Assembly: GCA_031409515.1 (NCBI GenBank)
Contig: JANNXJ010000032.1
Location: 1 to 64,000, forward strand
Length of the DNA stretch: 64,000 nt
Direction: 5' to 3'
Source of the DNA: SHZI01 sp031409515
GTDB lineage: Bacteria; Pseudomonadota; Gammaproteobacteria; Steroidobacterales; GCA-2729495
The notes below the pieces were generated by a model that was given only the letters and a program-made list of their open reading frames with translations, was not told the origin of the DNA and made no database searches. The position numbers and the translations under genes are program-made. Of the stretch, positions 40,751 to 48,005 are shown piece by piece. How positions within the stretch are numbered: position 1 is the first letter of the stretch; every line of letters starts with the position of its first letter.

Positions 40751-42769
40751 ATGGGTGCGGCGGGACTGCTTGCCATCGCGCTGACTCTCGTCAGCAGCGC
40801 AGCGCTGGCAGACCCGGCGGCGACGAACCCCGGCCCCGGGACCTGGGCTCAGGTGGGTGGCGATCAGGGGGGCTCCCGGTACTCACCGCTCACGCAGATC
40901 GACCGGAGTAATGTCTGGCGCCTCGAAAAAGCCTGGACCTGGCGCCACGGCGAATTTGCCCGCTTTCCCGAACGCCGCCCGTTCTCTGGCTTTCACGCCA
41001 CGCCGATCCTGCTGCCGGAAGCAGCGGGCGGCGGGCTCGCAGTGTGCACGCCATCCAACCGGCTGGTTGCGCTGGACCCGGTGACTGGCAAGGAACGCTG
41101 GAGCTTTGACCCACAGATCAAGGTGACCAAGGCCCCCAAGCGGCTGAAATGCCTCGGTGTGACCTACTGGCACGACGAGAAAGCGCCGGCCGGCCAGCAG
41201 TGCGCGCACCGGATCTTCGCCGGCACCAACGACCGCCGCCTGCTCGCGGTTGATGCCGCGACGGGCAAGCCCTGTGCTGATTTCGGCACGAACGGCCAGG
41301 TGGACGTGAACCCCCTGTTTGCCAGCACCCAGCCAGCGCCCTCCGACCCGTGGGGCGTGCAGTTCTCCGCCCCACCCGTGGTCGTGAACGGCGTGCTGGT
41401 GATCGGCCATATCAACAACATGAAGAACCAGTCCGCCAGCGCGCCGAGCGGCGCGTTGCGCGCCTTCGATGCGCGCAACGGTGCGTTTCGCTGGAGCTTT
41501 GATCCAGTACCCCGCAGCAAGGAGCAGGCCCAGGCAGCGGACTGGACGCCGCAGAGCATGGCGACGACGGGGGGCGCCAATGCCTGGAGCCTGCTGTCCG
41601 TCGACGACCAGCGCGATCTCGTCTTCGTCCCCACCTCGAGTGCTGCGCCGAACTGGTTCGGTGGCACCCGGCCCGGCGACAACCGCTACGCCAACTCGGT
41701 TGTGGCGCTCCGCGGCAGCACGGGGGAAGTGGTCTGGAGTTTCCAGACCGTGCATCACGACGTGTGGGACTGGGACACGCCGGCGCAGCCCCTGCTGGTT
41801 GACGTGCCCAAGGACGGCCGCAAGGTGCCCGCCGTCGTCGTGCTGACCAAGCAGTCACTCGTCTTCGTCCTGGACCGGGCAACGGGCACGCCGCTGTTTC
41901 CGGTGGAGGAACGCCCGGTGCCCACCGACGGTGTCGCCGGCGATGTGCTGTCAAAGACCCAGCCGTTTCCCGTCAGGCCGCCGCCGCTGATGAAGACCCG
42001 CCTGACGCCAGAAGATGCCTGGGGACTCACCTTCTGGGACCAGAACCGTTGCCGGGACCTGATCGCCGGCGCCCGGCATGGCGACCTCTACACGCCACCC
42101 AGCGACAAGGGCTGGATCATGTTGCCGGGCTCTGCCGGGGGGATGAACTGGGGCAGCGGGGCCTGGGATCCCGAACGGAATCTGCTCGTGACCAACCTGT
42201 CCCAGATCGGCTTGTACCTGAAGCTCATTCCCCGGGAGCAGGTGCCCAAGGCCGACTCCTTTGACCCCACCCGGGGCGCGCCGATGGGGCCGCCGGGCAT
42301 CATCGAGGGCACGCCCTGGGCCATCGAGCAGCGCATCCTGCTCGGCCCGACCATGATGCCCTGCACGAAGCCGCCCTGGTCCGCGCTGGTGGGCGTTGAT
42401 CTCGCTGCCGGGGAAATCCGCTGGAGCGTCCCGCTGGGCACCATCGACAAGCTGGCCCCGGTGCCCATCCCGCCCCTGAAGTGGGGCGCGCCAGTCACCG
42501 GCGGCCCGATCGTCACGGCGGGCGGCCTGGTCTTTATTGGCGCCACCGGCGATGCCCGACTGCGGGCCTTCGACACGGAGACCGGTGCAGAGTTGTGGTC
42601 CACGCCATTGCCCACGTCTGCCCATGCGAATCCGATGACCTACGAACGGGACGGCCGGCAGTTCCTGGTCATTGCGGCCGGCAGCCATATGTTCATCAAT
42701 GCGCAGACTATTGATGACTACCTGGTCGCGTATGCGCTGCCCAAGAAGTACCTGGAGTCCCGGCGTTAG
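40751..42769 (+). CDS. PQQ-dependent dehydrogenase, soluble periplasmic form
   Basis: A 672-residue quinoprotein with an eight-blade PQQ beta-propeller, as in glucose or quinate dehydrogenases but without their N-terminal membrane helices. It has a signal peptide (IALTLVSSAALA), then WAQVGGDQGGSRYSPLTQI. Propeller repeats such as VALDPVTGKERWSF, TVHHDVWDWDTPAQPLLVD, WGAPVTGGPIVTAGGLVFIGA and RAFDTETGAELW follow. It oxidises a sugar, cyclic polyol or alcohol in the periplasm. The start lies three bases after the dioxygenase stop. No cytochrome partner is adjacent. Confidence 0.88.
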   Translation: MGAAGLLAIALTLVSSAALADPAATNPGPGTWAQVGGDQGGSRYSPLTQIDRSNVWRLEKAWTWRHGEFARFPERRPFSGFHATPILLPEAAGGGLAVCTPSNRLVALDPVTGKERWSFDPQIKVTKAPKRLKCLGVTYWHDEKAPAGQQCAHRIFAGTNDRRLLAVDAATGKPCADFGTNGQVDVNPLFASTQPAPSDPWGVQFSAPPVVVNGVLVIGHINNMKNQSASAPSGALRAFDARNGAFRWSFDPVPRSKEQAQAADWTPQSMATTGGANAWSLLSVDDQRDLVFVPTSSAAPNWFGGTRPGDNRYANSVVALRGSTGEVVWSFQTVHHDVWDWDTPAQPLLVDVPKDGRKVPAVVVLTKQSLVFVLDRATGTPLFPVEERPVPTDGVAGDVLSKTQPFPVRPPPLMKTRLTPEDAWGLTFWDQNRCRDLIAGARHGDLYTPPSDKGWIMLPGSAGGMNWGSGAWDPERNLLVTNLSQIGLYLKLIPREQVPKADSFDPTRGAPMGPPGIIEGTPWAIEQRILLGPTMMPCTKPPWSALVGVDLAAGEIRWSVPLGTIDKLAPVPIPPLKWGAPVTGGPIVTAGGLVFIGATGDARLRAFDTETGAELWSTPLPTSAHANPMTYERDGRQFLVIAAGSHMFINAQTIDDYLVAYALPKKYLESRR

Positions 42770-42902
42770 GCGGATTCACCGGCTGTTCAGCCTGTGGACA
42801 CCAAGGTAGGGACGTGCAGCTATGGATTCCCCCCAAACCGCGTGCCATGATCGGCCCGCTTCGTTTTTCGCAAGCCAATCCGCAGGCAGGAGAGCCTCAA
42901 TC

Positions 42903-43253
42903 ATGAAGTCCAAAGTTATCTCAGCGCTGGTGTTGCTGGCCCCGCTAATGGTCATGGGTCCGTTGACCGCTTCGGCCCAGGACGGCGCTGGCCATTGCAA
43001 CTACGTACAGCAGAACATGTTCGCTGGCCCCTTCAAGGTCTGCGATTCCCCGGTGACCCCCGAAAAGTGCGCCGAGCTCGGCAAGACGGACGACAACAAG
43101 GACGCCGTCCATAGCGCCGGGGCCTGCGGCACTGATGGCAAGGTTGGCGTGTGCGACATGGGCGACGCCGGCAAGCGGATCTACTACGAAGGTGATCCGG
43201 GCGGCCTGGAGATCGGCTGCGGCTTCCAGGGCGGCGAGTGGAAGGCCGGCTAA
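42903..43253 (+). CDS. Small Cys-rich secreted protein
   Basis: A 116-residue protein with a signal peptide (MKSKVISALVLLAPLMVMG, cleaved near TASAQ). The mature part of about 90 residues has six cysteines, in pairs such as HCNY/KVCD, EKCA/GACG and GVCD/IGCG. It is also rich in Gly and Asp. AGGAG lies before the ATG at 42903. No known domain is recognised. It ends in a strong intrinsic terminator, so it is a discrete transcript end. Confidence 0.75.
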   Translation: MKSKVISALVLLAPLMVMGPLTASAQDGAGHCNYVQQNMFAGPFKVCDSPVTPEKCAELGKTDDNKDAVHSAGACGTDGKVGVCDMGDAGKRIYYEGDPGGLEIGCGFQGGEWKAG

Positions 43254-43286
43254 CGCCGACTGCTCCATCACCAGACTGACGGCACG

Positions 43287-43317
43287 AAGGCCGGCTCCTC
43301 ACGGAGCCGGCCTTTTT
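43287..43317 (+). terminator. Intrinsic terminator after the Cys-rich protein gene
   Basis: A 12-base-pair GC stem, AAGGCCGGCTCC and GGAGCCGGCCTT, with a four-base loop is followed by a run of T. It lies 34 bases after the stop at 43253. Confidence 0.9.
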
Positions 43318-43325
43318 CGTTTCGC

Positions 43326-43391
43326 AGAGGTACCGGGTTTGGCATCTGGCAACTTGGCGGCCAAGTTGCCAGATGCCAAACCGGTACCTCT
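43326..43391. repeat. Long near-perfect hairpin, second palindrome type
   Basis: About 31-base arms pair almost completely. GGTTTGGCATCTGGCAACTT on the left has its exact complement on the right. They are capped by AGAGGTACC and GGTACCTCT, with one bulged base. The loop is one to three bases. It follows the terminator of the Cys-rich gene and precedes the fasciclin gene. It resembles a REP or mini-transposon palindrome but differs in sequence from R1-R5. Confidence 0.8.
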
Positions 43392-43552
43392 CGCAACGCA
43401 GCACCTGAATCCGCCGCTGGAAGCGCCGCGAACAGCCCTCCGGACCCGAACTGGATGCCGTCGCGTAAGCGGCCAGCCTGGACGGGTTTAGAACCCCAGC
43501 GTCCTGCACAACGGGTGTTGGATCACCAGTCGCCTCAAAGGAGAACTCAATA

Positions 43553-44098
43553 ATGACTGCTGTTGCTAATCAAGCCGGTTTCCGTGGCCTGCGCGCCATC
43601 GCTGGCGTGTTCGCCCTGTCTCTCGTGGGTCTCACCGTCGGTCCGGCTGCCTACGCCGGCGGCCACACCGGGGCCAAGGCTGCCGATATCGTCGATACCG
43701 CAGTAGCGGCCGGCTCCTTCAACACCCTGGTTGCTGCCGTGAAGGCTGCGGGCCTGGTGGACGCGCTGAAGGCTCCGGGTCCCCTCACCGTCTTCGCCCC
43801 GACCGACGCCGCTTTCGCCAAGCTGCCCGCCGGGACCGTTGACGACCTGCTGAAGCCCGCCAACAAGGAAAAGCTGAAGGCCATCCTCCTGTACCACGTG
43901 GTCTCCGGCAAGGTGATGTCCACCGATCTGAAGGGCACCGTCAAGCCTGCAACCCTTGAAGGCCAGACCCTGACGATCGTCGCCAGTGCGGCCGGCGTCA
44001 CGGTCAACGGGGCGAAGGTCGAAAAGGCTGACATCGCTGCCAGCAACGGCGTGATCCATGTCATCGACACGGTCCTCCTGCCGCCCGCCAAGAAGTAA
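43553..44098 (+). CDS. Secreted fasciclin (FAS1) domain protein
   Basis: A 181-residue protein with an N-terminal signal (about residues 1-36, ending AAYA) and one FAS1 domain. Conserved FAS1 blocks are FNTLVAAVKAAGLVDALK, the H1-like GPLTVFAPTDAAFAKLP, the central YHVVSGKV and the H2-like NGVIHVIDTVLLP. FAS1 proteins mediate adhesion and matrix contact. AAAGGAG precedes the ATG. A terminator follows, then an ECF sigma and anti-sigma pair, as in the mycobacterial SigK-RskA-MPT70/83 module. Confidence 0.92.
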   Translation: MTAVANQAGFRGLRAIAGVFALSLVGLTVGPAAYAGGHTGAKAADIVDTAVAAGSFNTLVAAVKAAGLVDALKAPGPLTVFAPTDAAFAKLPAGTVDDLLKPANKEKLKAILLYHVVSGKVMSTDLKGTVKPATLEGQTLTIVASAAGVTVNGAKVEKADIAASNGVIHVIDTVLLPPAKK

Positions 44099-44112
44099 GT
44101 CGCTGATCGACG

Positions 44113-44149
44113 CGGCGACCGGGACAGGACTGTTCCGGTCGCCGTTTTT
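44113..44149 (+). terminator. Intrinsic terminator after the fasciclin gene
   Basis: Stem CGGCGACCGG and CCGGTCGCCG, loop GACAGGACTGTT, then TTTTT. It starts 15 bases after the fasciclin stop and separates it from the sigma factor promoter. Confidence 0.88.
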
Positions 44150-44195
44150 CTTCAGCCGGTAACCACCAAAGCCTCTTACCAACGGACCACGTGTA

Positions 44196-44307
44196 TATAA
44201 TGAGGGTTGTCGAGACAACGCCTGCCAGGCCTCGCCAGGGATTCTCCCCGGCGGCAGGGGCAGCGGCACCAGGCCTGGTTTGGTCCGGAGAGACAACCCG
44301 ATTGTCT
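44196..44307 (+). promoter_or_regulatory. Sigma factor gene promoter and leader dyads
   Basis: A consensus -10 box TATAAT lies at 44196-44201, with only a weak -35 upstream. Just after it is the palindrome GTTGTC-GA-GACAAC (44206-44219). A second half-similar dyad, AGACAA and TTGTCT with five bases between (44291-44307), overlaps the preferred TTG start codon. The repeated GACAA/TTGTC words suggest a shared binding protein or an mRNA pairing between leader and start. Confidence 0.45.
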
Positions 44308-44871
44308 ACAAAATCCATACTTGAGCGCGTCGCTGCCGGAGACTCATCCGCAGTCAACGAGTGCATGGAGCGTTACGGCGATCTAGTCTGGTCTCTCGCG
44401 CGCCGCTATCTGCGGAACGCAGCGGACGCCGAGGATGCCGTCCAGGACATCTTCATCGACATCTGGCGCAGTGCCGGTCGCTACGACCTCAACATCGCGA
44501 GCGAAGTCGCCTTTATCTCCACCATCGCCCGCCGCCGCCTGATCGACAAGATCCGCCAGGCCGGGCGCCGGCCTCTCACCGATTCCATGGACGATGATGA
44601 AGGCGCCCCGATAGATCCCGGCGTGCCCGCCACCGTCGAAGACGACACGGAAGTGACCATCGTAGAGCGGGTCCTCTCCGAGATGGATCCTGAACACCAG
44701 AAGGTGCTGGCCATGTCGATCTACGAAGGCTACAGCCACAGCGAAATCGCGGAGTCCCTCTCGCTGCCCCTCGGCACGGTAAAAACTCGCGTGCGCCGCG
44801 GCCTCATTCACATTCGTCAGCGGCTGCAGATCCCGCCACCCGGCGACACCGATCAGGAGTTGGCCGGATGA
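44302..44871 (+). CDS. ECF sigma factor (SigK-like context)
   Basis: A 189-residue extracytoplasmic-function sigma factor. Region 2 is YGDLVWSLARRYLRN through VQDIFIDIWRSAGRYD. Region 4 is HQKVLAMSIYEGYSHSEIAE with GTVKTRVRRGLIHIRQRL. Earlier in-frame starts (44191, 44200) lie on the -10 box, so the TTG at 44302, eight bases after GGAGAG, is preferred. Without it, the start could be near 44200 with a longer, Pro/Ala-rich leader. It overlaps the anti-sigma gene by four bases. It probably controls the fasciclin gene and itself when the anti-sigma is cleaved. Confidence 0.88.
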   Translation: MSTKSILERVAAGDSSAVNECMERYGDLVWSLARRYLRNAADAEDAVQDIFIDIWRSAGRYDLNIASEVAFISTIARRRLIDKIRQAGRRPLTDSMDDDEGAPIDPGVPATVEDDTEVTIVERVLSEMDPEHQKVLAMSIYEGYSHSEIAESLSLPLGTVKTRVRRGLIHIRQRLQIPPPGDTDQELAG

Positions 44872-45719
44872 CCCCCAGCAGCGCCCTCGACAGGAACCGG
44901 CTCTACGAACTGCTGGCCGACGAAGCGTCCGCCTCGCTGGAGTCCAGCGACACGGCAGAACTGACCCGGCTGCTGGTCCAGAACCCAGACTTTCCCCGGG
45001 ACGGAATTCTCCAGGCCGCCGCCCTCGCCCAGGTGGCAATTCTTCGCCGCACCGGCAGCGACCGGATGCCCGCTGGTCTCCGGGAACGACTGGCCAGTCA
45101 GGGCGAAGCACTGGTCCTGCGGCGGCGTGGTCCTGGGCCAGTGCCGCGACTCGTAAAGAACGACAGTGATCCGACGACAGCCGGGGCGACGACAGTCAGG
45201 GCGACGACAGCCAGCGTGCGGGCTGCCCAGCGCTGGTCCCCGGTCAGCGGGTTTGGCTGGGCCCTGGCGGCAATGCTGGCTGTGGCCTTCGTCGTCGTCC
45301 GCAATGAACCCGCGGCCATCTCGCCGGTCGCCGATGTTGCCGCAACCCGGGCCAGCCTGGTGAATGAGGCGCCGGACGTGATCACGCTGCCCTGGGCGCC
45401 GCCCACGGAGGCAGGCTACGAGAAAGTTACCGGCGACGTGGTGTGGAGCCAGTCCCGCCAGCAGGGTTACCTGCGGCTCGCCAACATGCCCGTAAACGAC
45501 CCCGCCCGCCGCCAGTACCAGCTCTGGATCGTGGATCCCGACCGGGACAAGAACCCGGTGGACGGTGGCGTGTTCAACGTGAGCGCCACCGGCGAAGTGC
45601 TCATTCCCATCCAGGCAAAGCTGCAGATCCGGTCGCCCAAAGCGTTTGCGATCACCGCCGAACAACCGGGTGGCGTGGTCGTCTCAGCCGGCCCCCTGCT
45701 GGTGGTGGCGTCAATCTAG
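44868..45719 (+). CDS. Membrane anti-sigma factor, RskA-like
   Basis: A 283-residue single-pass protein. It has an N-terminal cytoplasmic region (RLYELLADEASASLES), one membrane helix at about 127-143 (GWALAAMLAVAFVVV) and a periplasmic RskA-type domain with YLRLANMPVNDPARRQYQLWIVD and GGVFNVSATGEVLIPI. The cytoplasmic part would bind and hold the ECF sigma factor. Regulated proteolysis is the usual release route; no protease gene is adjacent. It is the second gene of the sigma operon and is convergent with the CbiX-like gene 12 bases away. Confidence 0.87.
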   Translation: MTPSSALDRNRLYELLADEASASLESSDTAELTRLLVQNPDFPRDGILQAAALAQVAILRRTGSDRMPAGLRERLASQGEALVLRRRGPGPVPRLVKNDSDPTTAGATTVRATTASVRAAQRWSPVSGFGWALAAMLAVAFVVVRNEPAAISPVADVAATRASLVNEAPDVITLPWAPPTEAGYEKVTGDVVWSQSRQQGYLRLANMPVNDPARRQYQLWIVDPDRDKNPVDGGVFNVSATGEVLIPIQAKLQIRSPKAFAITAEQPGGVVVSAGPLLVVASI

Positions 45720-45731
45720 GCTGCCGGCCGG

Positions 45732-46880
45732 TCAGGTCCCCGCTGGCGGGTTCTTGCTGACCGCCGCGCTCTTCTCAAACTCGTCCCGGACTGACTCACC
45801 CATCCACTTCATGAAATTGGGGTGATTGACGAGCCCCTTGGGATTGAACTCGTAGGTCAGGCCCTTCAGGTCGCTGCGCAACTTGGCCTGAATGGTCCGG
45901 GCCCCGATCAGGTTAGTGACCACCAGAACCCGCTGCCCCTTGTTCATGGCAGCCTCGACCGTCTCGCGCAGCTTCTGCACGTTGGCAGCGCGAACCTCCG
46001 GTGGTGCATCGTCCTGCAGGGTCATGCCCCGCACGTCCGCGAAGCCACCGTCCTGCTTCACGATCTTCGCGAGGCCGGCGAGGACCCGGAGTTCCTCCGC
46101 GTTGTCTGCCACTGAGCTCGGGCCATGGCCGGCGATGATGACTACCTCCTTCGCGGGATCCTTGCTCATCTCCAGGGCGTGATCCAGCAGGATTTCTGCG
46201 ACCAGCGGGTTATCCCCCGGCGGCGCCACGAAGTGCAGCTTCGCATCCGTTTTCACCCGTGGCACGGTGGCAAACTCCGCCGTCTGCCGCTGGCCGAAAA
46301 TATAGAGCCACTGCCGGTACAGCTCGTTGGTGCCCGACGAGGTCACGGGTATCACTACGATCTCCTTCACACCCGCGGCCTTCAGGTCATCCAGGCCCAC
46401 CTGAATGTGCTCCGACATCATCATCGCCATGCCCACCCCCATGGAGGTGGGAAAAATATTGCCGATGGACTGGACCTGGTCCTTGAAGATCTTGTCCCCC
46501 TGCTCCCGGAAGCCGTGCATCAGGATCAGGATCCCCTGGGAGCCCTTCACGTCCGGCGGGCTGATGTACCAGGCGTACTCCGGGCCCATCATGTCCATGG
46601 ACATGGTGATTTCCGCATCACTGTACTTCTGGTACAGCGCAACTTTCTCCCGCAACTCCCGGGTCATGGCGGGATCCATCTTGTGCTTCATGCCATAGAG
46701 GCTGCGGCCTTCGGCATCCCGGCCCGTGTCCATCTGGCTCATGTCGTGGCCGGAGTGGTCCATTGCTGCGGTCGCCGCAGGGGCAGGGGCAGGCTCGACT
46801 GCTGCCCTGGCGGACAGGGCGATCAGGGACAGTCCAAGGACGAGTCCAGAGGCGGCGCCCAGCGCCCGGGGGGTGGTCAT
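45732..46880 (-). CDS. Exported CbiX-like chelatase-fold protein with His/Met-rich segment
   Basis: A 382-residue protein with a signal peptide (SGLVLGLSLIALSARA), then a metal-binding-looking patch, MDHSGHDMSQM, at 40-50. Two chelatase-like halves resemble CbiX/SirB: ILILMHGFREQGDK with SEHIQVGLDDLKAAGVKEIVVIPV, and VVIIAGHGPSSVADNAEEL. CbiX normally inserts cobalt or nickel into sirohydrochlorin in the cytoplasm; an exported tandem form is unusual. A GTG three codons earlier is possible, but the ATG at 46880 has better spacing from GGAG. It is 65 bases downstream of the LpqC-like gene on the same strand. Function uncertain. Confidence 0.72.
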   Translation of the reverse strand: MTTPRALGAASGLVLGLSLIALSARAAVEPAPAPAATAAMDHSGHDMSQMDTGRDAEGRSLYGMKHKMDPAMTRELREKVALYQKYSDAEITMSMDMMGPEYAWYISPPDVKGSQGILILMHGFREQGDKIFKDQVQSIGNIFPTSMGVGMAMMMSEHIQVGLDDLKAAGVKEIVVIPVTSSGTNELYRQWLYIFGQRQTAEFATVPRVKTDAKLHFVAPPGDNPLVAEILLDHALEMSKDPAKEVVIIAGHGPSSVADNAEELRVLAGLAKIVKQDGGFADVRGMTLQDDAPPEVRAANVQKLRETVEAAMNKGQRVLVVTNLIGARTIQAKLRSDLKGLTYEFNPKGLVNHPNFMKWMGESVRDEFEKSAAVSKNPPAGT

Positions 46881-46945
46881 GGCATTCACTCCAGTTCTCC
46901 TTGGTTTGCAGCACGAAACGGAAATTCGGGAAGCCGCGCTCGATA

Positions 46946-47962
46946 CTAGGAGGGATCCCGCCCCCCGAGCAACTGCCGGCCGAAGAACCGCCAGATCTCC
47001 TCGACAGCGGGCACGTCATGGCTGGTCCTGCCCAGGATGCGGGGCATGGTCTTCTGCGGATGGGGAAGCGTGTGGCCACCGCCGTAGATGGTGATGAGGT
47101 CCACCTCGGGCCGGTCGCCCGCAGACCACAGCCGGCGGCTGGCCACGGTGCCGTCCAGGGGATCGCCGTCCGGGTAGCGGTGCTCGAAAGGCAGGGCCGG
47201 GTAGCCTGCCAGGGTTCGGAAATAGTCCACCGTGGCGAAAGCGGACAGGACAGCCCCGCGCCGGTTGAAGGGACCCACTGACCAGACTGCCCCGCCCTCG
47301 TAAGGACTGACCGGGTCCTCGTCACCGTTGATCAGGAGCACGGGCACGGCCTGACTGCTCTCCCGGCAACCCTGATTGCCGGCAGCGGGCAGACTCGCTG
47401 CAATGGCGGCGACGCCAGCGACAAGATCCGGGGCCTCCAGCGCCAGCCGCAGCGCCATGTGGCCCCCATTGGAGAAGCCGGCGGCGAAGACCTCGTCCGT
47501 GGCAACCTGCTGGCCGCGGAGCGCGGGATCACCGGCCAGGCGGGCCACCACCGCGCGGAGAAATCCCACGTCATCCACCGAACGCTCCCGGGCAGCAAAA
47601 TCACCCGTGGCCCGGCAGTCGTTCCAGTCGCCCTCGAAGCCCTGGGGATAGACGATCAGCGCCCCGTCCCGGTCTGCCACTTCCTCGAAGGCCCAGGCAG
47701 TGTCGTTGCGCATCCCCGCTGCAGAGCTGACGGCCCCGTGCAGCACCAGAACCACGGGCGCCGGGTCGGCCAGACGCAGGGGAATGTAGACGAGAAAGGA
47801 GCGGGACAGACCACCGAACTCGAAGCGGCGCTCCTCCAGCTTGCCCGTGACCGGAGGCTGCGGGAACGCGGGCGCGTGCAGTCCCCACCACCAGAGGGCG
47901 ACACCACCCGCCAGGGCGAGGACCACCAGCACCGCGATCGACTGCACCAGCCACTGCCGCAT
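46946..47962 (-). CDS. LpqC-like alpha/beta hydrolase (PHB depolymerase family)
   Basis: A 338-residue membrane-anchored or exported esterase. It has an N-terminal helix (residues 7-26), then the oxyanion motif VLVLHGAVSSAAGMRND, the nucleophile elbow GFSNGGHMA, an Asp in LLINGDEDPV and the His in YGGGHTLPHP. The family includes polyhydroxybutyrate depolymerases and feruloyl esterases. The ATG at 47962 is used because the longer ORF to 48211 runs antisense into the M13 protease gene. It is divergent from that gene with a 43-base gap. Confidence 0.85.
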   Translation of the reverse strand: MRQWLVQSIAVLVVLALAGGVALWWWGLHAPAFPQPPVTGKLEERRFEFGGLSRSFLVYIPLRLADPAPVVLVLHGAVSSAAGMRNDTAWAFEEVADRDGALIVYPQGFEGDWNDCRATGDFAARERSVDDVGFLRAVVARLAGDPALRGQQVATDEVFAAGFSNGGHMALRLALEAPDLVAGVAAIAASLPAAGNQGCRESSQAVPVLLINGDEDPVSPYEGGAVWSVGPFNRRGAVLSAFATVDYFRTLAGYPALPFEHRYPDGDPLDGTVASRRLWSAGDRPEVDLITIYGGGHTLPHPQKTMPRILGRTSHDVPAVEEIWRFFGRQLLGGRDPS

Positions 47963-48005
47963 GGGGAAACGGTACCATCCGCCGGGTAACCCTGGGGAAC
48001 GACCA

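Noticed and set aside
43326..43391. Hairpin as the terminator of the Cys-rich protein gene
   Set aside because: A better intrinsic terminator with a T-run lies just upstream at 43287-43317, and this hairpin has no T-run.
44191..44301. Longer N-terminus for the ECF sigma factor
   Set aside because: The upstream GTG and ATG lie on the TATAAT box, and the added residues are low-complexity and not sigma-like.
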